Source: Candidatus Geoarchaeota archaeon
Lineage (GTDB): Archaea > Thermoproteota > Thermoprotei > Gearchaeales > WAQG01
Assembly: GCA_015520395.1 (NCBI GenBank)
Contig: WAQG01000079.1
Span: 1-8,225 of the forward strand
Direction: 5' to 3'
DNA: 8,225 nt
In this document: positions 1 to 6,452 of the stretch, piece by piece
How positions within the stretch are numbered: the stretch's first letter is position 1
Layout: every line of letters begins with the position of its first letter
Program-made: the position numbers and the translations under genes
The notes under the pieces: model-generated
Seen by the model: only the letters and a program-made list of their open reading frames with translations
What the model was told of the DNA's origin: nothing
Databases searched by the model: none

Positions 1-1360
1 ATGCGCTTTCTGCTATGAGTCTTTGTGGGTATCCTTTCTTTATTGCTTCTATCATTCCTCCCATGTCCTCGATCCTGTATATTATCTTCCAGGCCTCCTC
101 CTCAACCCTATCAGTAAGCCACTCAACAAAATAACTACCAGCAAGAGGATCCACCGTATCCGCCACGCCCGTCTCATACGCTATGATCTGCTGTGTTCGA
201 AGAGCTATTTTTGCAGCCTTCTCACTGGGCAGCGCCCAAGCCTCATCATACGCGTTTGTATGTAGGCTCTGTGTCCCTCCTAGGACGGCTGCGAGAGCCT
301 CTATGGCAGTTCTAACGATGTTGTTCTCGGGCTGCTGGGCAGTAAGTGAGACCCCGGCGGTTTGTGTGTGGAATCTGAGCCACATGCTTCTCGGCTTCTT
401 CGCCCCGAACCACTCCTTCATTATCTTTGCCCACATCCTCCTAGCAGCCCTAAACTTAGCAATCTCCTCAAAGAAGTTGATATGGGCATCGAAGAAGAAG
501 GAGAGCCTGTGCGCGAACTCGTCCACAGGCATCCTCTTTATGCCGTGCCGCACATACTCTATCCCGTCCGCAAGAGTTAGTGCTAGCTCCTCCACGGCGG
601 TCGCCCCAGCCTCCCTTATATGGTATCCGCTTATGCTTATCGGGTTCCATTTAGGAATGTTCTTAACTGAGAATTCTATGACGTCGAGGGTCAGCTTCAC
701 GGCTGGCTCGGGCGGGAACACAAAGCTCTTCTGAGCTATGAACTCCTTGAGGTTATCGTTCTGTGTTGTCCCCCCAATCTTGGTCATAGGGACTCCCTGC
801 TTCCCAGCCGCCACTATATACATTGCTAGGAGGACTGGGGCAGGTGGATTAATTGTCATATTGGTGGTCACTTGATCCATGGGTATCCCATCGAATATTA
901 TCTCCATGTCCCTTAGAGTGTCCACGGCAACTCCGCAGACGCCCACCTCCCCGTGAGCCAGTGGATCATCGGAGTCGAGGCCCAGCAACGTCGGGAAGTC
1001 GAAGGCGAGGCTGAGCCCCGTCTCTCCGAGAGCTATGAGATACTTAAGTCTCCGGTTGGTTTCTTCTGGTGTTCCGTAACCTGAGAACATCCTCATAGTC
1101 CATATCCTAGCCCTATACATGGTTGGGTGGAGGCCTCTGGTGAAGGGGTACTCCCCCGGTAGACCAAGCTTCTCAAAGTAGTCGTAATCCGGGCCCAGGT
1201 CGGCGGGGGTATATACCCTTTTCAACTCTATTCCTGAGAAGGTTTTAAACACCTTTTTCCTTTCAGGGATACGCTGAATGGCCCTCTTTACAACCTCATC
1301 GATCCACCTGTTCTCCCTTTCCTCGATTTTCTTAAGTTGATCCTCATTAAAGAGCGTCAA
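1..1360 (-). CDS. Acyl-CoA mutase large subunit (methylmalonyl-CoA mutase family, isobutyryl-type active site), C-terminus beyond window
   Basis: This is the catalytic TIM-barrel subunit of an adenosylcobalamin-dependent acyl-CoA mutase, which rearranges the carbon skeleton of short-chain acyl-CoAs in the cytoplasm. About 453 residues are present; the family is usually near 550, so roughly the last 100 are off the left edge. Visible family motifs are YPFTRG and [12 protein letters not shown] in the N-terminal half, then [16 protein letters not shown] (Tyr246, His247), [17 protein letters not shown] and [10 protein letters not shown]. Spacing matches the family: positions 92, 210 and 247 align with Tyr89, Arg207 and His244 of the Propionibacterium enzyme, but are Phe, Gln and His here. 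Phe plus Gln is the pair known from isobutyryl-CoA mutase, so conversion of isobutyryl-CoA and butyryl-CoA is more likely than methylmalonyl-CoA. The TTG start at 1360 is chosen because no ATG precedes the conserved region, GGTG lies about 7 bases upstream, and the TATA box fits. A separate B12-binding small subunit would be expected elsewhere. Family certain, substrate inferred. Confidence 0.93.
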   Translation of the reverse strand, partial: MTLFNEDQLKKIEERENRWIDEVVKRAIQRIPERKKVFKTFSGIELKRVYTPADLGPDYDYFEKLGLPGEYPFTRGLHPTMYRARIWTMRMFSGYGTPEETNRRLKYLIALGETGLSLAFDFPTLLGLDSDDPLAHGEVGVCGVAVDTLRDMEIIFDGIPMDQVTTNMTINPPAPVLLAMYIVAAGKQGVPMTKIGGTTQNDNLKEFIAQKSFVFPPEPAVKLTLDVIEFSVKNIPKWNPISISGYHIREAGATAVEELALTLADGIEYVRHGIKRMPVDEFAHRLSFFFDAHINFFEEIAKFRAARRMWAKIMKEWFGAKKPRSMWLRFHTQTAGVSLTAQQPENNIVRTAIEALAAVLGGTQSLHTNAYDEAWALPSEKAAKIALRTQQIIAYETGVADTVDPLAGSYFVEWLTDRVEEEAWKIIYRIEDMGGMIEAIKKGYPQRLIAESA

Positions 1361-1367
1361 TCCGCCA

Positions 1368-1405
1368 CACCTACTCTCTAATAAGGCGTGCTGAGAGATA
1401 TAAAT
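1368..1405 (-). promoter_or_regulatory. Promoter and ribosome-binding site of the acyl-CoA mutase gene
   Basis: On the minus strand a TATA-like TTTATATC lies at 1405-1398. An archaeal start about 25 bases downstream would fall near 1375, giving a leader of about 15 bases that contains AGGTG (1372-1368), 7 bases before the TTG start. The pieces support each other and suggest that the mutase has its own promoter although nrdJ ends only 64 bases upstream. Read by eye; no transcript data. Confidence 0.5.
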
Positions 1406-1415
1406 CCACGCTTTC

Positions 1416-1420
1416 AAAAA
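1416..1420 (-). terminator. Possible T-tract terminator after nrdJ
   Basis: Five consecutive T residues on the minus strand begin 4 bases after the nrdJ TAA stop and precede the mutase TATA box. Archaeal RNA polymerase can terminate at short T tracts without a hairpin, so this may end some nrdJ transcripts. The tract is short, and read-through into the mutase gene is equally possible. Confidence 0.25.
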
Positions 1421-1424
1421 TTGG

Positions 1425-4400
1425 TTAAGCCACTATGCAGGCAACCCATCCACAGTCAAGACACTTCACACAGTCCTCTTCATAGATAATCCTAGTACTT
1501 CCACAGTTTGGGCATGTTTCGACATCGTTCTTAACCTCCTCCATCCTCCGGGCAGCTTTTATCTGGCTGACTATGCCCATAGTTGCCTTAGCCAGCACCT
1601 GAGCCTCGTTCTCGAATTTTTTGGTCATCTTGGGGGGCTCCACCCCCAGCTCTCTCATGATGTCGAGAGTTCTATTACTAATTTCCAGTACGTATCCGCC
1701 CTTCCTCTGGGAGGGGGTGACCAGAACCTGAACGTTCTTTGACCCATCCCTATAGATAGTTATTCCCTTGAGCCCGAGCCTGTAGGCGAAGAGGTATGCC
1801 TTCTCAACGTCGTCGGGTGTGACCCAGTTAGGCATATTTATCGTCTTGCTCACTGCGGCGCATATCCAGAGGGAGATCTCGGCCTGGGCCCTCACGTGAT
1901 CCCACCATGGTATGTCGTAGGCTACCAGAAAGACGCGCTTCATGTCCTCAGGTATACCTTCAAGCTCCTGCAACGAGCCGCCGTTATCCGCTATCTCCTT
2001 AAGTATCCTCTCGTCGTAAAGTCCTCTCTCCTTCAACTGCCTCTCGAGCTCGTAGTCTACGTAGAAGAACTGGCCGACCGTAACCCTCTTCTCATAGACG
2101 AGGGCGAACTGGGGTTCGATCCCCGAAGACGTGTCTACTATCATCGAGATGGATCCCGTTGGGGCGATAGTTGTTACCTCCGCATTCCTCACCCCAAACC
2201 TCCTTATCTTCTCAACCAGCCTATCCCAGTCAAGCGTCCAAAGCTCCCTTCTATAGTAGCCCTCAACGGGCATCTCACCATCGACATAGCCGGACTTCCA
2301 GTAGTGTGGGAACACGCCCCGCTCCCTGGCCAGCTCGGAAGACTCGTCAAGCGCGTAGTAGGTAAGGTTCTCGGCAACCCTCCTCATAAACTCAAAGCCC
2401 TCCTCACTGTTGTACGGTATCTTTAGGGCGAAGAGCGTGTCGGCCAGCCCCATCAGGCCGAGCCCAACCTTCCTAGAAAGCTTCGTCACCTTCTCGATCT
2501 TCTCAAAGGGAAACTTATTCACATCAATCACATTGTCAAGGAACCTCAGGGCGATCCTGATGGTTTTCCTGTAATCCTCCCAGTCAAAATACGCCCTTCC
2601 ATCAGACCCAAACCTGACAAAGGCGTAGAGGTTTATGGAGCCAAGGTTGCACGACTCATAGGGGTAGAGAGGCTCCTCTCCACAGTTGTGGTTGAGCAGG
2701 CCGTTTGCAATGTAGTTATGGTGCATTGGCACTGTGAAATCATAGAAGTCGGTGAGGCCAGCGTCCTCAACCTTGGAGACCACAGCCCAGACCTCATCCC
2801 TCTTGGTCTTGCCCAGCGAAAGCCTCTCCATCTTTTTGACGTCTTCAAAGCCTATCAGCTCTTTGAACAGGCGCCTACTATACCCTTTTATCACCAACTC
2901 ATAGTAACCCGCAGACCTGTAGGTGCGGTGCCCTCCATCCTTATCCACATATCTAAACTCCCTTTCATAGGGCCTCTCGTAGATCACCGAATTTATGCCG
3001 AAGATCGATAACAGCACCTGAACATCCTTAAGGAGCCTTATACTAGAGCTTGTCAGCCTCACTGCGCGATCACCATCCACATACCCGTCGGCTGTAAACA
3101 GACCCCTCAGAAAGGCTGCAAGAGCTCTTGGGGAGAGCTTCCAAACCACCTCGGGAACGCTCCTCTCAGGGCTTCGGCCTATGGTTGCTCCCAGCAGTTT
3201 CAGCAGGTTCTTATAAACCCTAGTTCCCCTATTGTATTGAACCTTATGCTCGCTTTTACTAACCACATAGGTATGTGAGAGTGGGTTGCCTCCCAGCTTC
3301 TCGACGCCAATCCTAACCCTAGCTTCAGCGGCCTCATCGCCCTCACTGAAATACCATGCAGCATAATGTTCGTTGAACGTGCCGTCGCCCACCAGCCAGC
3401 CTAAAGCGAACGCCACATCCTCGTCGAGCTGAACACCACCCTTAACCGTGTCTATGTAATATGGGTGCAGTCTTGCCAGGGCGATCTTCTCCCCCTGCCT
3501 TAAGTCCTGCGCCCTCTTCCAGCCTTCCGGTGTCAGGAACTTGTGGTCGTGGGTGACGGTTATCTCATAACCCTCATGGGTAACCACCTTTACGGCAGGT
3601 TTTTTACCCAGGTACCAGACCCATGCATCAACCTCCCTGGGCACGAGGAGCTTTAACGTCTCCCCCTTAACAGTCTTGTAAACCTCCAGGCTTCCGATAG
3701 TTGTTATAAGCCTGGTCTTATACGCAACCGGCTCACCCCCCTCGCCAAGAAGCTCCTCGTCGATCGCGACGCCTTTAACGACCCCCTCTCTTCTGGCCTT
3801 TTCATAGAGTTCCCTCGCACTCACCCAGCCCTCAGGTGTGAGTATCCTGGTGTCGCCAGACACGCAGGGGTTGGTTGCTCTGATGTCGCCTAGGGCTTTC
3901 CTGAGGATGTTCCTTTTGTTTATGTTGTCCATGAAAAGGACGCCCGGATCTCCTGTCTTCCAGGCCATTTCGGCGATGGTTCTGAATATCTGTCGGGGCC
4001 TTATATGCTTCCAAACGCTCCTGTCTCTAGGGTTAACGAGCGGGTATGGCTTATCCTCCTTAAAGTACTCCCAGAAGTCGGGGGTTATCATAACGGATAT
4101 GTTGAAGTTGGTCAATACGCCAGGCTTTGACTTCGAGGTTATGAACTTCTCGATATCAGGATGCCATATCTCCAGTATCCCCATGTTAGCCCCCCGGCGC
4201 CTCCCACCCTGCTTGACAACCTCGGTAACAGTATCGATAATCCTCATAAACGATACGGGGCCGCTCGCAACGCCGTGGGTCGAGGACACGATGTCGCCCT
4301 CGGGCCTGAGCTTGCTGTAGTTGATCCCGATGCCTCCGCCCGTCTTGAATATTATGGCGGCCTCCTTAGCGGCCTCCATTATAGACTCGATGTTGTCGTC

Positions 4401-5276
4401 GATGTCCAGTACGAAGCACGCGGAGAGCTGGCCCAGCCGGGTCCCGGCGTTGAACAGCGTTGGAGAATTGGGCATAAACTTCTTCTCAACCATAATGTCA
4501 TAGTACCTCCTGAAGTTTTCATAGTAGGAGTCGAACTCCCCGTTAAGCAGCATCTGGAAGAACTCACTCCAAGAAACCTTCATCTTGCCCTGCTGATTGA
4601 GCTCGTCGTACAGGGCCTTCATCCTCTCAAGGTGATACCTATTCCATGTAACCAGGAACTTCCCGTCCCCCGTTCTGCCGAGCCCAACACGCCCCTCCCA
4701 TTTGGCTGGTGAGAAGTTCTCCATAGGCTTTACCCTCTGCCCGGCCTCCCTATCGAAAACCCTCGGATCGTGGAGTATGTCGGGTATGACGACCAGCATT
4801 GCAACGCGCTGGAACATCTGTTTGGGTCCCTCAATGACACGGCCCTCCTCATCCTTCAGAAGGTATCTGGCAGCAAGGAGCCTTATCGCGTTAAGGCTGA
4901 ACTTCTTATCAACCTCATCAACATAGTCCCTGTTAAGCAACAGCATCTTCTCCTTCCTTATCCTCTCCCTCTCCTTCCTGTACAGGATGTAGGCCTTGGC
5001 GACCTCATAGAGGTCGAATTTCACGAGCGCCAGCTCAACGATATCCTGGACATCCTCGACATGCGGTATTTTCTCCGCTCCGAACTTCTCATCAATTACA
5101 CGCAGAATATACTCAACAACCCTCCTCAAAACCCCCTCATCATACTGATTAACGCTCAGCATAGCCTTCCTGATCGCATTAGCTATCCTGCTAGGATCGA
5201 AGTCGACAACCCTGCCATCCCTCTTCACGATCTTCTTAACCCTAAACCCCGGTGGAACCCCTACCTCCATAGCCAC
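1425..5276 (-). CDS. nrdJ: Adenosylcobalamin-dependent (class II) ribonucleoside reductase with an intein
   Basis: The enzyme reduces ribonucleotides to deoxyribonucleotides using a B12-derived radical, so it needs no NrdB partner or oxygen. The precursor has 1283 residues; removing the intein (471-864) leaves 889, normal for archaeal class II enzymes. Residues about 11-103 form an ATP-cone allosteric domain ([19 protein letters not shown]). The catalytic barrel follows: [19 protein letters not shown] with redox Cys287, [31 protein letters not shown], and the active-site N469-P470-[intein]-C865-G-E867, with the second redox Cys876 in [11 protein letters not shown]. Class II signatures include APTGSISMI and [10 protein letters not shown]. 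The C-terminal tail is Cys-rich (C1255, C1258, C1269, C1272, C1275, C1280), a zinc-ribbon-like segment probably also serving as redox shuttle. The listed start is GTG at 5276; ATG at 5270 is also possible (leader GGGTGG just upstream) and would remove two residues. Codon use resembles the neighbouring mutase. Assignment is secure. Confidence 0.97.
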   Translation of the reverse strand: MAMEVGVPPGFRVKKIVKRDGRVVDFDPSRIANAIRKAMLSVNQYDEGVLRRVVEYILRVIDEKFGAEKIPHVEDVQDIVELALVKFDLYEVAKAYILYRKERERIRKEKMLLLNRDYVDEVDKKFSLNAIRLLAARYLLKDEEGRVIEGPKQMFQRVAMLVVIPDILHDPRVFDREAGQRVKPMENFSPAKWEGRVGLGRTGDGKFLVTWNRYHLERMKALYDELNQQGKMKVSWSEFFQMLLNGEFDSYYENFRRYYDIMVEKKFMPNSPTLFNAGTRLGQLSACFVLDIDDNIESIMEAAKEAAIIFKTGGGIGINYSKLRPEGDIVSSTHGVASGPVSFMRIIDTVTEVVKQGGRRRGANMGILEIWHPDIEKFITSKSKPGVLTNFNISVMITPDFWEYFKEDKPYPLVNPRDRSVWKHIRPRQIFRTIAEMAWKTGDPGVLFMDNINKRNILRKALGDIRATNPCVSGDTRILTPEGWVSARELYEKARREGVVKGVAIDEELLGEGGEPVAYKTRLITTIGSLEVYKTVKGETLKLLVPREVDAWVWYLGKKPAVKVVTHEGYEITVTHDHKFLTPEGWKRAQDLRQGEKIALARLHPYYIDTVKGGVQLDEDVAFALGWLVGDGTFNEHYAAWYFSEGDEAAEARVRIGVEKLGGNPLSHTYVVSKSEHKVQYNRGTRVYKNLLKLLGATIGRSPERSVPEVVWKLSPRALAAFLRGLFTADGYVDGDRAVRLTSSSIRLLKDVQVLLSIFGINSVIYERPYEREFRYVDKDGGHRTYRSAGYYELVIKGYSRRLFKELIGFEDVKKMERLSLGKTKRDEVWAVVSKVEDAGLTDFYDFTVPMHHNYIANGLLNHNCGEEPLYPYESCNLGSINLYAFVRFGSDGRAYFDWEDYRKTIRIALRFLDNVIDVNKFPFEKIEKVTKLSRKVGLGLMGLADTLFALKIPYNSEEGFEFMRRVAENLTYYALDESSELARERGVFPHYWKSGYVDGEMPVEGYYRRELWTLDWDRLVEKIRRFGVRNAEVTTIAPTGSISMIVDTSSGIEPQFALVYEKRVTVGQFFYVDYELERQLKERGLYDERILKEIADNGGSLQELEGIPEDMKRVFLVAYDIPWWDHVRAQAEISLWICAAVSKTINMPNWVTPDDVEKAYLFAYRLGLKGITIYRDGSKNVQVLVTPSQRKGGYVLEISNRTLDIMRELGVEPPKMTKKFENEAQVLAKATMGIVSQIKAARRMEEVKNDVETCPNCGSTRIIYEEDCVKCLDCGWVACIVA
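2685..3866 (-). mobile_element. Intein with LAGLIDADG homing endonuclease, inserted in the NrdJ active site
   Basis: This in-frame 394-residue insertion (precursor residues 471-864) splits NrdJ between Asn-Pro and the catalytic Cys. It starts with Cys471 in the splicing block [14 protein letters not shown]. Block B is T575-H-D-H578. Two LAGLIDADG helices follow: ALGWLVGDG (624-632, Asp631) and LRGLFTADG (723-731, Asp730), both keeping their acidic metal-binding residue. The end is YDFTVP, then [13 protein letters not shown], with His863 and Asn864 for Asn cyclisation and Cys865 as the +1 nucleophile, which is also the reductase active-site Cys. All splicing residues and both endonuclease aspartates are present, so it looks competent for protein splicing and possibly for homing. 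Base and codon composition are like the host gene. Boundaries are exact if CGEE resumes the extein, as the NPCGE motif of the family requires. Confidence 0.96.
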
Positions 5277-5303
5277 CCTACAATCCTATAGACAACACAT
5301 AAA

Positions 5304-5311
5304 CTTTTAAA
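5304..5311 (-). promoter_or_regulatory. TATA box of the nrdJ promoter
   Basis: TTTAAAAG on the minus strand at 5311-5304 is the only good TATA match just before nrdJ. Transcription about 25 bases downstream would start near 5281. The GTG at 5276 would then be almost leaderless, while the ATG at 5270 would have a leader of about 11 bases containing GGGTGG. The sequence alone does not settle which start is used. Confidence 0.5.
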
Positions 5312-5426
5312 GCACACTATTCACCCCAAAAGACCAGAAAACCACCCGAAAATCCGGCCGAAGGCCCCAATCTCCTCAAACAAAACCATTTTTAAACCGG
5401 GTTTCAACGGGTGTAATAAAGGAATT

Positions 5427-5470
5427 TGGTGCTCCGGCCGGGATTTAAACCCAGGTCCTCCAGCTTAAGA
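5427..5470 (-). pseudogene. 3' fragment of a tRNA-Lys(CTT)-like gene, putative attachment site
   Basis: Read on the minus strand, this stretch reproduces a tRNA from the anticodon loop to the end. It has T33, CTT (34-36), AA, anticodon 3' strand GCTGG, variable loop AGGAC, T arm CTGGG and CCCGG (one G-T pair) around loop TTTAAAT, acceptor strand CCGGAGC, discriminator A and an encoded CCA. The matching 5' half (GCTCCGG acceptor strand, D arm) is absent upstream, where the DNA becomes AT-rich. Position 56, almost always C, is T here, suggesting decay. The fragment begins at the anticodon loop, a typical crossover point for tRNA-targeting integrases, with its broken end facing the iron-uptake genes. 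An alternative is the 3' half gene of a trans-spliced tRNA. Lys identity is tentative because the anticodon sits at the edge of the recognisable part. Confidence 0.72.
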
Positions 5471-5665
5471 TGCTTAATTTCACACTTATAAATGTTCACA
5501 GATTTATATGGAAATAAAATATCATTGGAAGTGAAGTATCATACAGAAATGATAAATAATACTATAATTTAAAGCAAAAGAACAATAACATATATGCATT
5601 AGCCCCTCTGTTATCATCAGAACCCACTCCTTGTATCCATCCAGCTGGCCCAGCTTTCCTATCTT

Positions 5666-5687
5666 CCTAAATTTAGGCTTGCCTAAA
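5666..5687 (+). promoter_or_regulatory. DtxR-type iron box (operator) of the dtxR-feoB operon
   Basis: A perfect inverted repeat, TTTAGGC-tt-GCCTAAA (5672-5687), overlaps a second perfect palindrome, CCTAAATTTAGG (5666-5677). Together they give three successive half-sites of the TTAGG/CCTAA kind recognised by DtxR, IdeR and MntR-like repressors. The site ends 2 bases before the TATA box, so a bound repressor would cover the BRE and block TBP/TFB. Its position directly before a DtxR-family gene supports autoregulation. Confidence 0.78.
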
Positions 5688-5689
5688 AG

Positions 5690-5697
5690 TTTATAAA
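5690..5697 (+). promoter_or_regulatory. TATA box of the dtxR-feoB operon
   Basis: TTTATAAA lies 25 bases before the dtxR start codon, measured from the end of the box. A start site at the usual archaeal distance falls near 5719-5722, so the message is probably leaderless or nearly so; the AAAGG just before the ATG is then too close to act as a ribosome-binding site. Confidence 0.65.
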
Positions 5698-5721
5698 CCT
5701 GAAATTTATCCAAAGAAAGGA

Positions 5722-6450
5722 ATGAACCCCTCCCCGCCGAGTAGGAGTATAGAGGAATATCTTGAGGCAATATATAAAATATCTATGAAGGAGGCTCCTG
5801 TCAAAACTACAAGATTAGCAGAATATCTTGGCGTATCTCCTGCTAGTGTCACAGAAATGATTAAGAAACTATCTAACATGGGCTATGTGAGATACACTCC
5901 TTATAAGGGCATTATGCTTACTAACAAAGGGAGAAAATTGGGCGAAAAGGTTACTAGACGACATAGATTAATAGAAGTATTTTTAAATAAAATTCTAAAG
6001 ATTAGCAAAGAGCTGGTTCACTCGGAAGCTTGTAAGATGGAGCATACTCTATCTGATGTCACAGAGAGATCCCTGTGTATCTTCCTAGGACAACCAAGTA
6101 AATGCCCGCATGGAAAGGTTATTCCCGCTTGTGATCTGGATCTGCCTTCGTGCGATAAGTGTATTGTTCTATCAGGGAGAGAGTGGGATAAGGTGGGTAA
6201 GAGAGAGAAGGACCTTATTCCAGTAAGCTGGCTTAAGGAGGGTGAATATGGCATCATAGAGTTTATCAGGGGTGATCATAAGATCCTTAGGAGATTGTTG
6301 GACATGGGGTTGACACCGGGGACGAGGGTTTACATACTTAGAAGAGCTCCATTAAATGGTCCTATTGAGATAGTCGTAAGAGGGTCGAGGCTGGCTATAG
6401 GTCAAGACATCGCTTCAAATGTCTTTATAAAAAGGGTAGATAGTGGATAG
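5722..6450 (+). CDS. DtxR-family iron-dependent transcriptional repressor with C-terminal FeoA-like domain
   Basis: This 242-residue metalloregulator probably binds DNA when loaded with Fe2+ and represses its own operon. Residues about 8-75 are the winged helix-turn-helix (TTRLAEYLGVSPASVTEMIKKL, with the wing around YTPYKGIMLT). The dimerisation and metal-binding domain follows, with His81, Glu85, His100, Cys104, Glu107 and His108 matching DtxR ligands His79, Glu83, His98, Cys102, Glu105 and His106. Cys rather than Glu at 104 is the DtxR/IdeR pattern and favours iron over manganese. CPHGKVIP (128-135) is a family motif, followed by a Cys-rich linker (C137, C144, C147). Residues about 167-239 form a FeoA/SH3-like domain (LLDMGLTPGT, GPIEIVVRG, LAIGQDIA). 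The ATG at 5722 fits the promoter and the family's N-terminus. An iron box sits directly upstream, and feoB starts 2 bases after the stop. DNA is AT-rich compared with nrdJ. Family certain; iron preference inferred. Confidence 0.94.
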   Translation: MNPSPPSRSIEEYLEAIYKISMKEAPVKTTRLAEYLGVSPASVTEMIKKLSNMGYVRYTPYKGIMLTNKGRKLGEKVTRRHRLIEVFLNKILKISKELVHSEACKMEHTLSDVTERSLCIFLGQPSKCPHGKVIPACDLDLPSCDKCIVLSGREWDKVGKREKDLIPVSWLKEGEYGIIEFIRGDHKILRRLLDMGLTPGTRVYILRRAPLNGPIEIVVRGSRLAIGQDIASNVFIKRVDSG

Positions 6451-6452
6451 CT

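Larger units (their letters stand above)
5277..5721. other. Intergenic region between divergent nrdJ and dtxR
   Basis: No convincing gene lies in these 445 bases. From left to right they hold the nrdJ promoter, about 115 bases with no recognisable feature, the tRNA 3' fragment (5427-5470), an AT-rich stretch to about 5600, and the iron-regulated promoter of the rightward operon. A small perfect inverted repeat, TATCAT and ATGATA with a 6-base spacer, occurs at 5537-5554; its role is unknown. TATA-like words also occur near 5484-5492 and 5505-5512 but have no gene to serve in either direction. Confidence 0.6.

Noticed and set aside
183..734. Open frame of 183 codons on the plus strand
   Set aside because: It is antisense to the strongly conserved acyl-CoA mutase coding sequence and its translation shows no family motif.
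1896..2426. Open frame of 176 codons on the plus strand, and similar plus-strand frames at 2688-3011, 3838-4320, 4161-4712 and 4770-5291
   Set aside because: All lie opposite nrdJ or its intein, where the minus strand is clearly coding; none shows recognisable domains.
5471..5721. Possible 5' half of the tRNA placed upstream behind an intron
   Set aside because: I looked on the minus strand for a GCTCCGG acceptor strand and a D-arm-like sequence and found neither in this interval.
5522..5770. Open frame of 82 codons on the minus strand between the tRNA fragment and dtxR
   Set aside because: It overlaps the dtxR start and covers its operator and promoter, and its translation is not recognisable. 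A decayed gene remnant cannot be excluded but there is no positive evidence.
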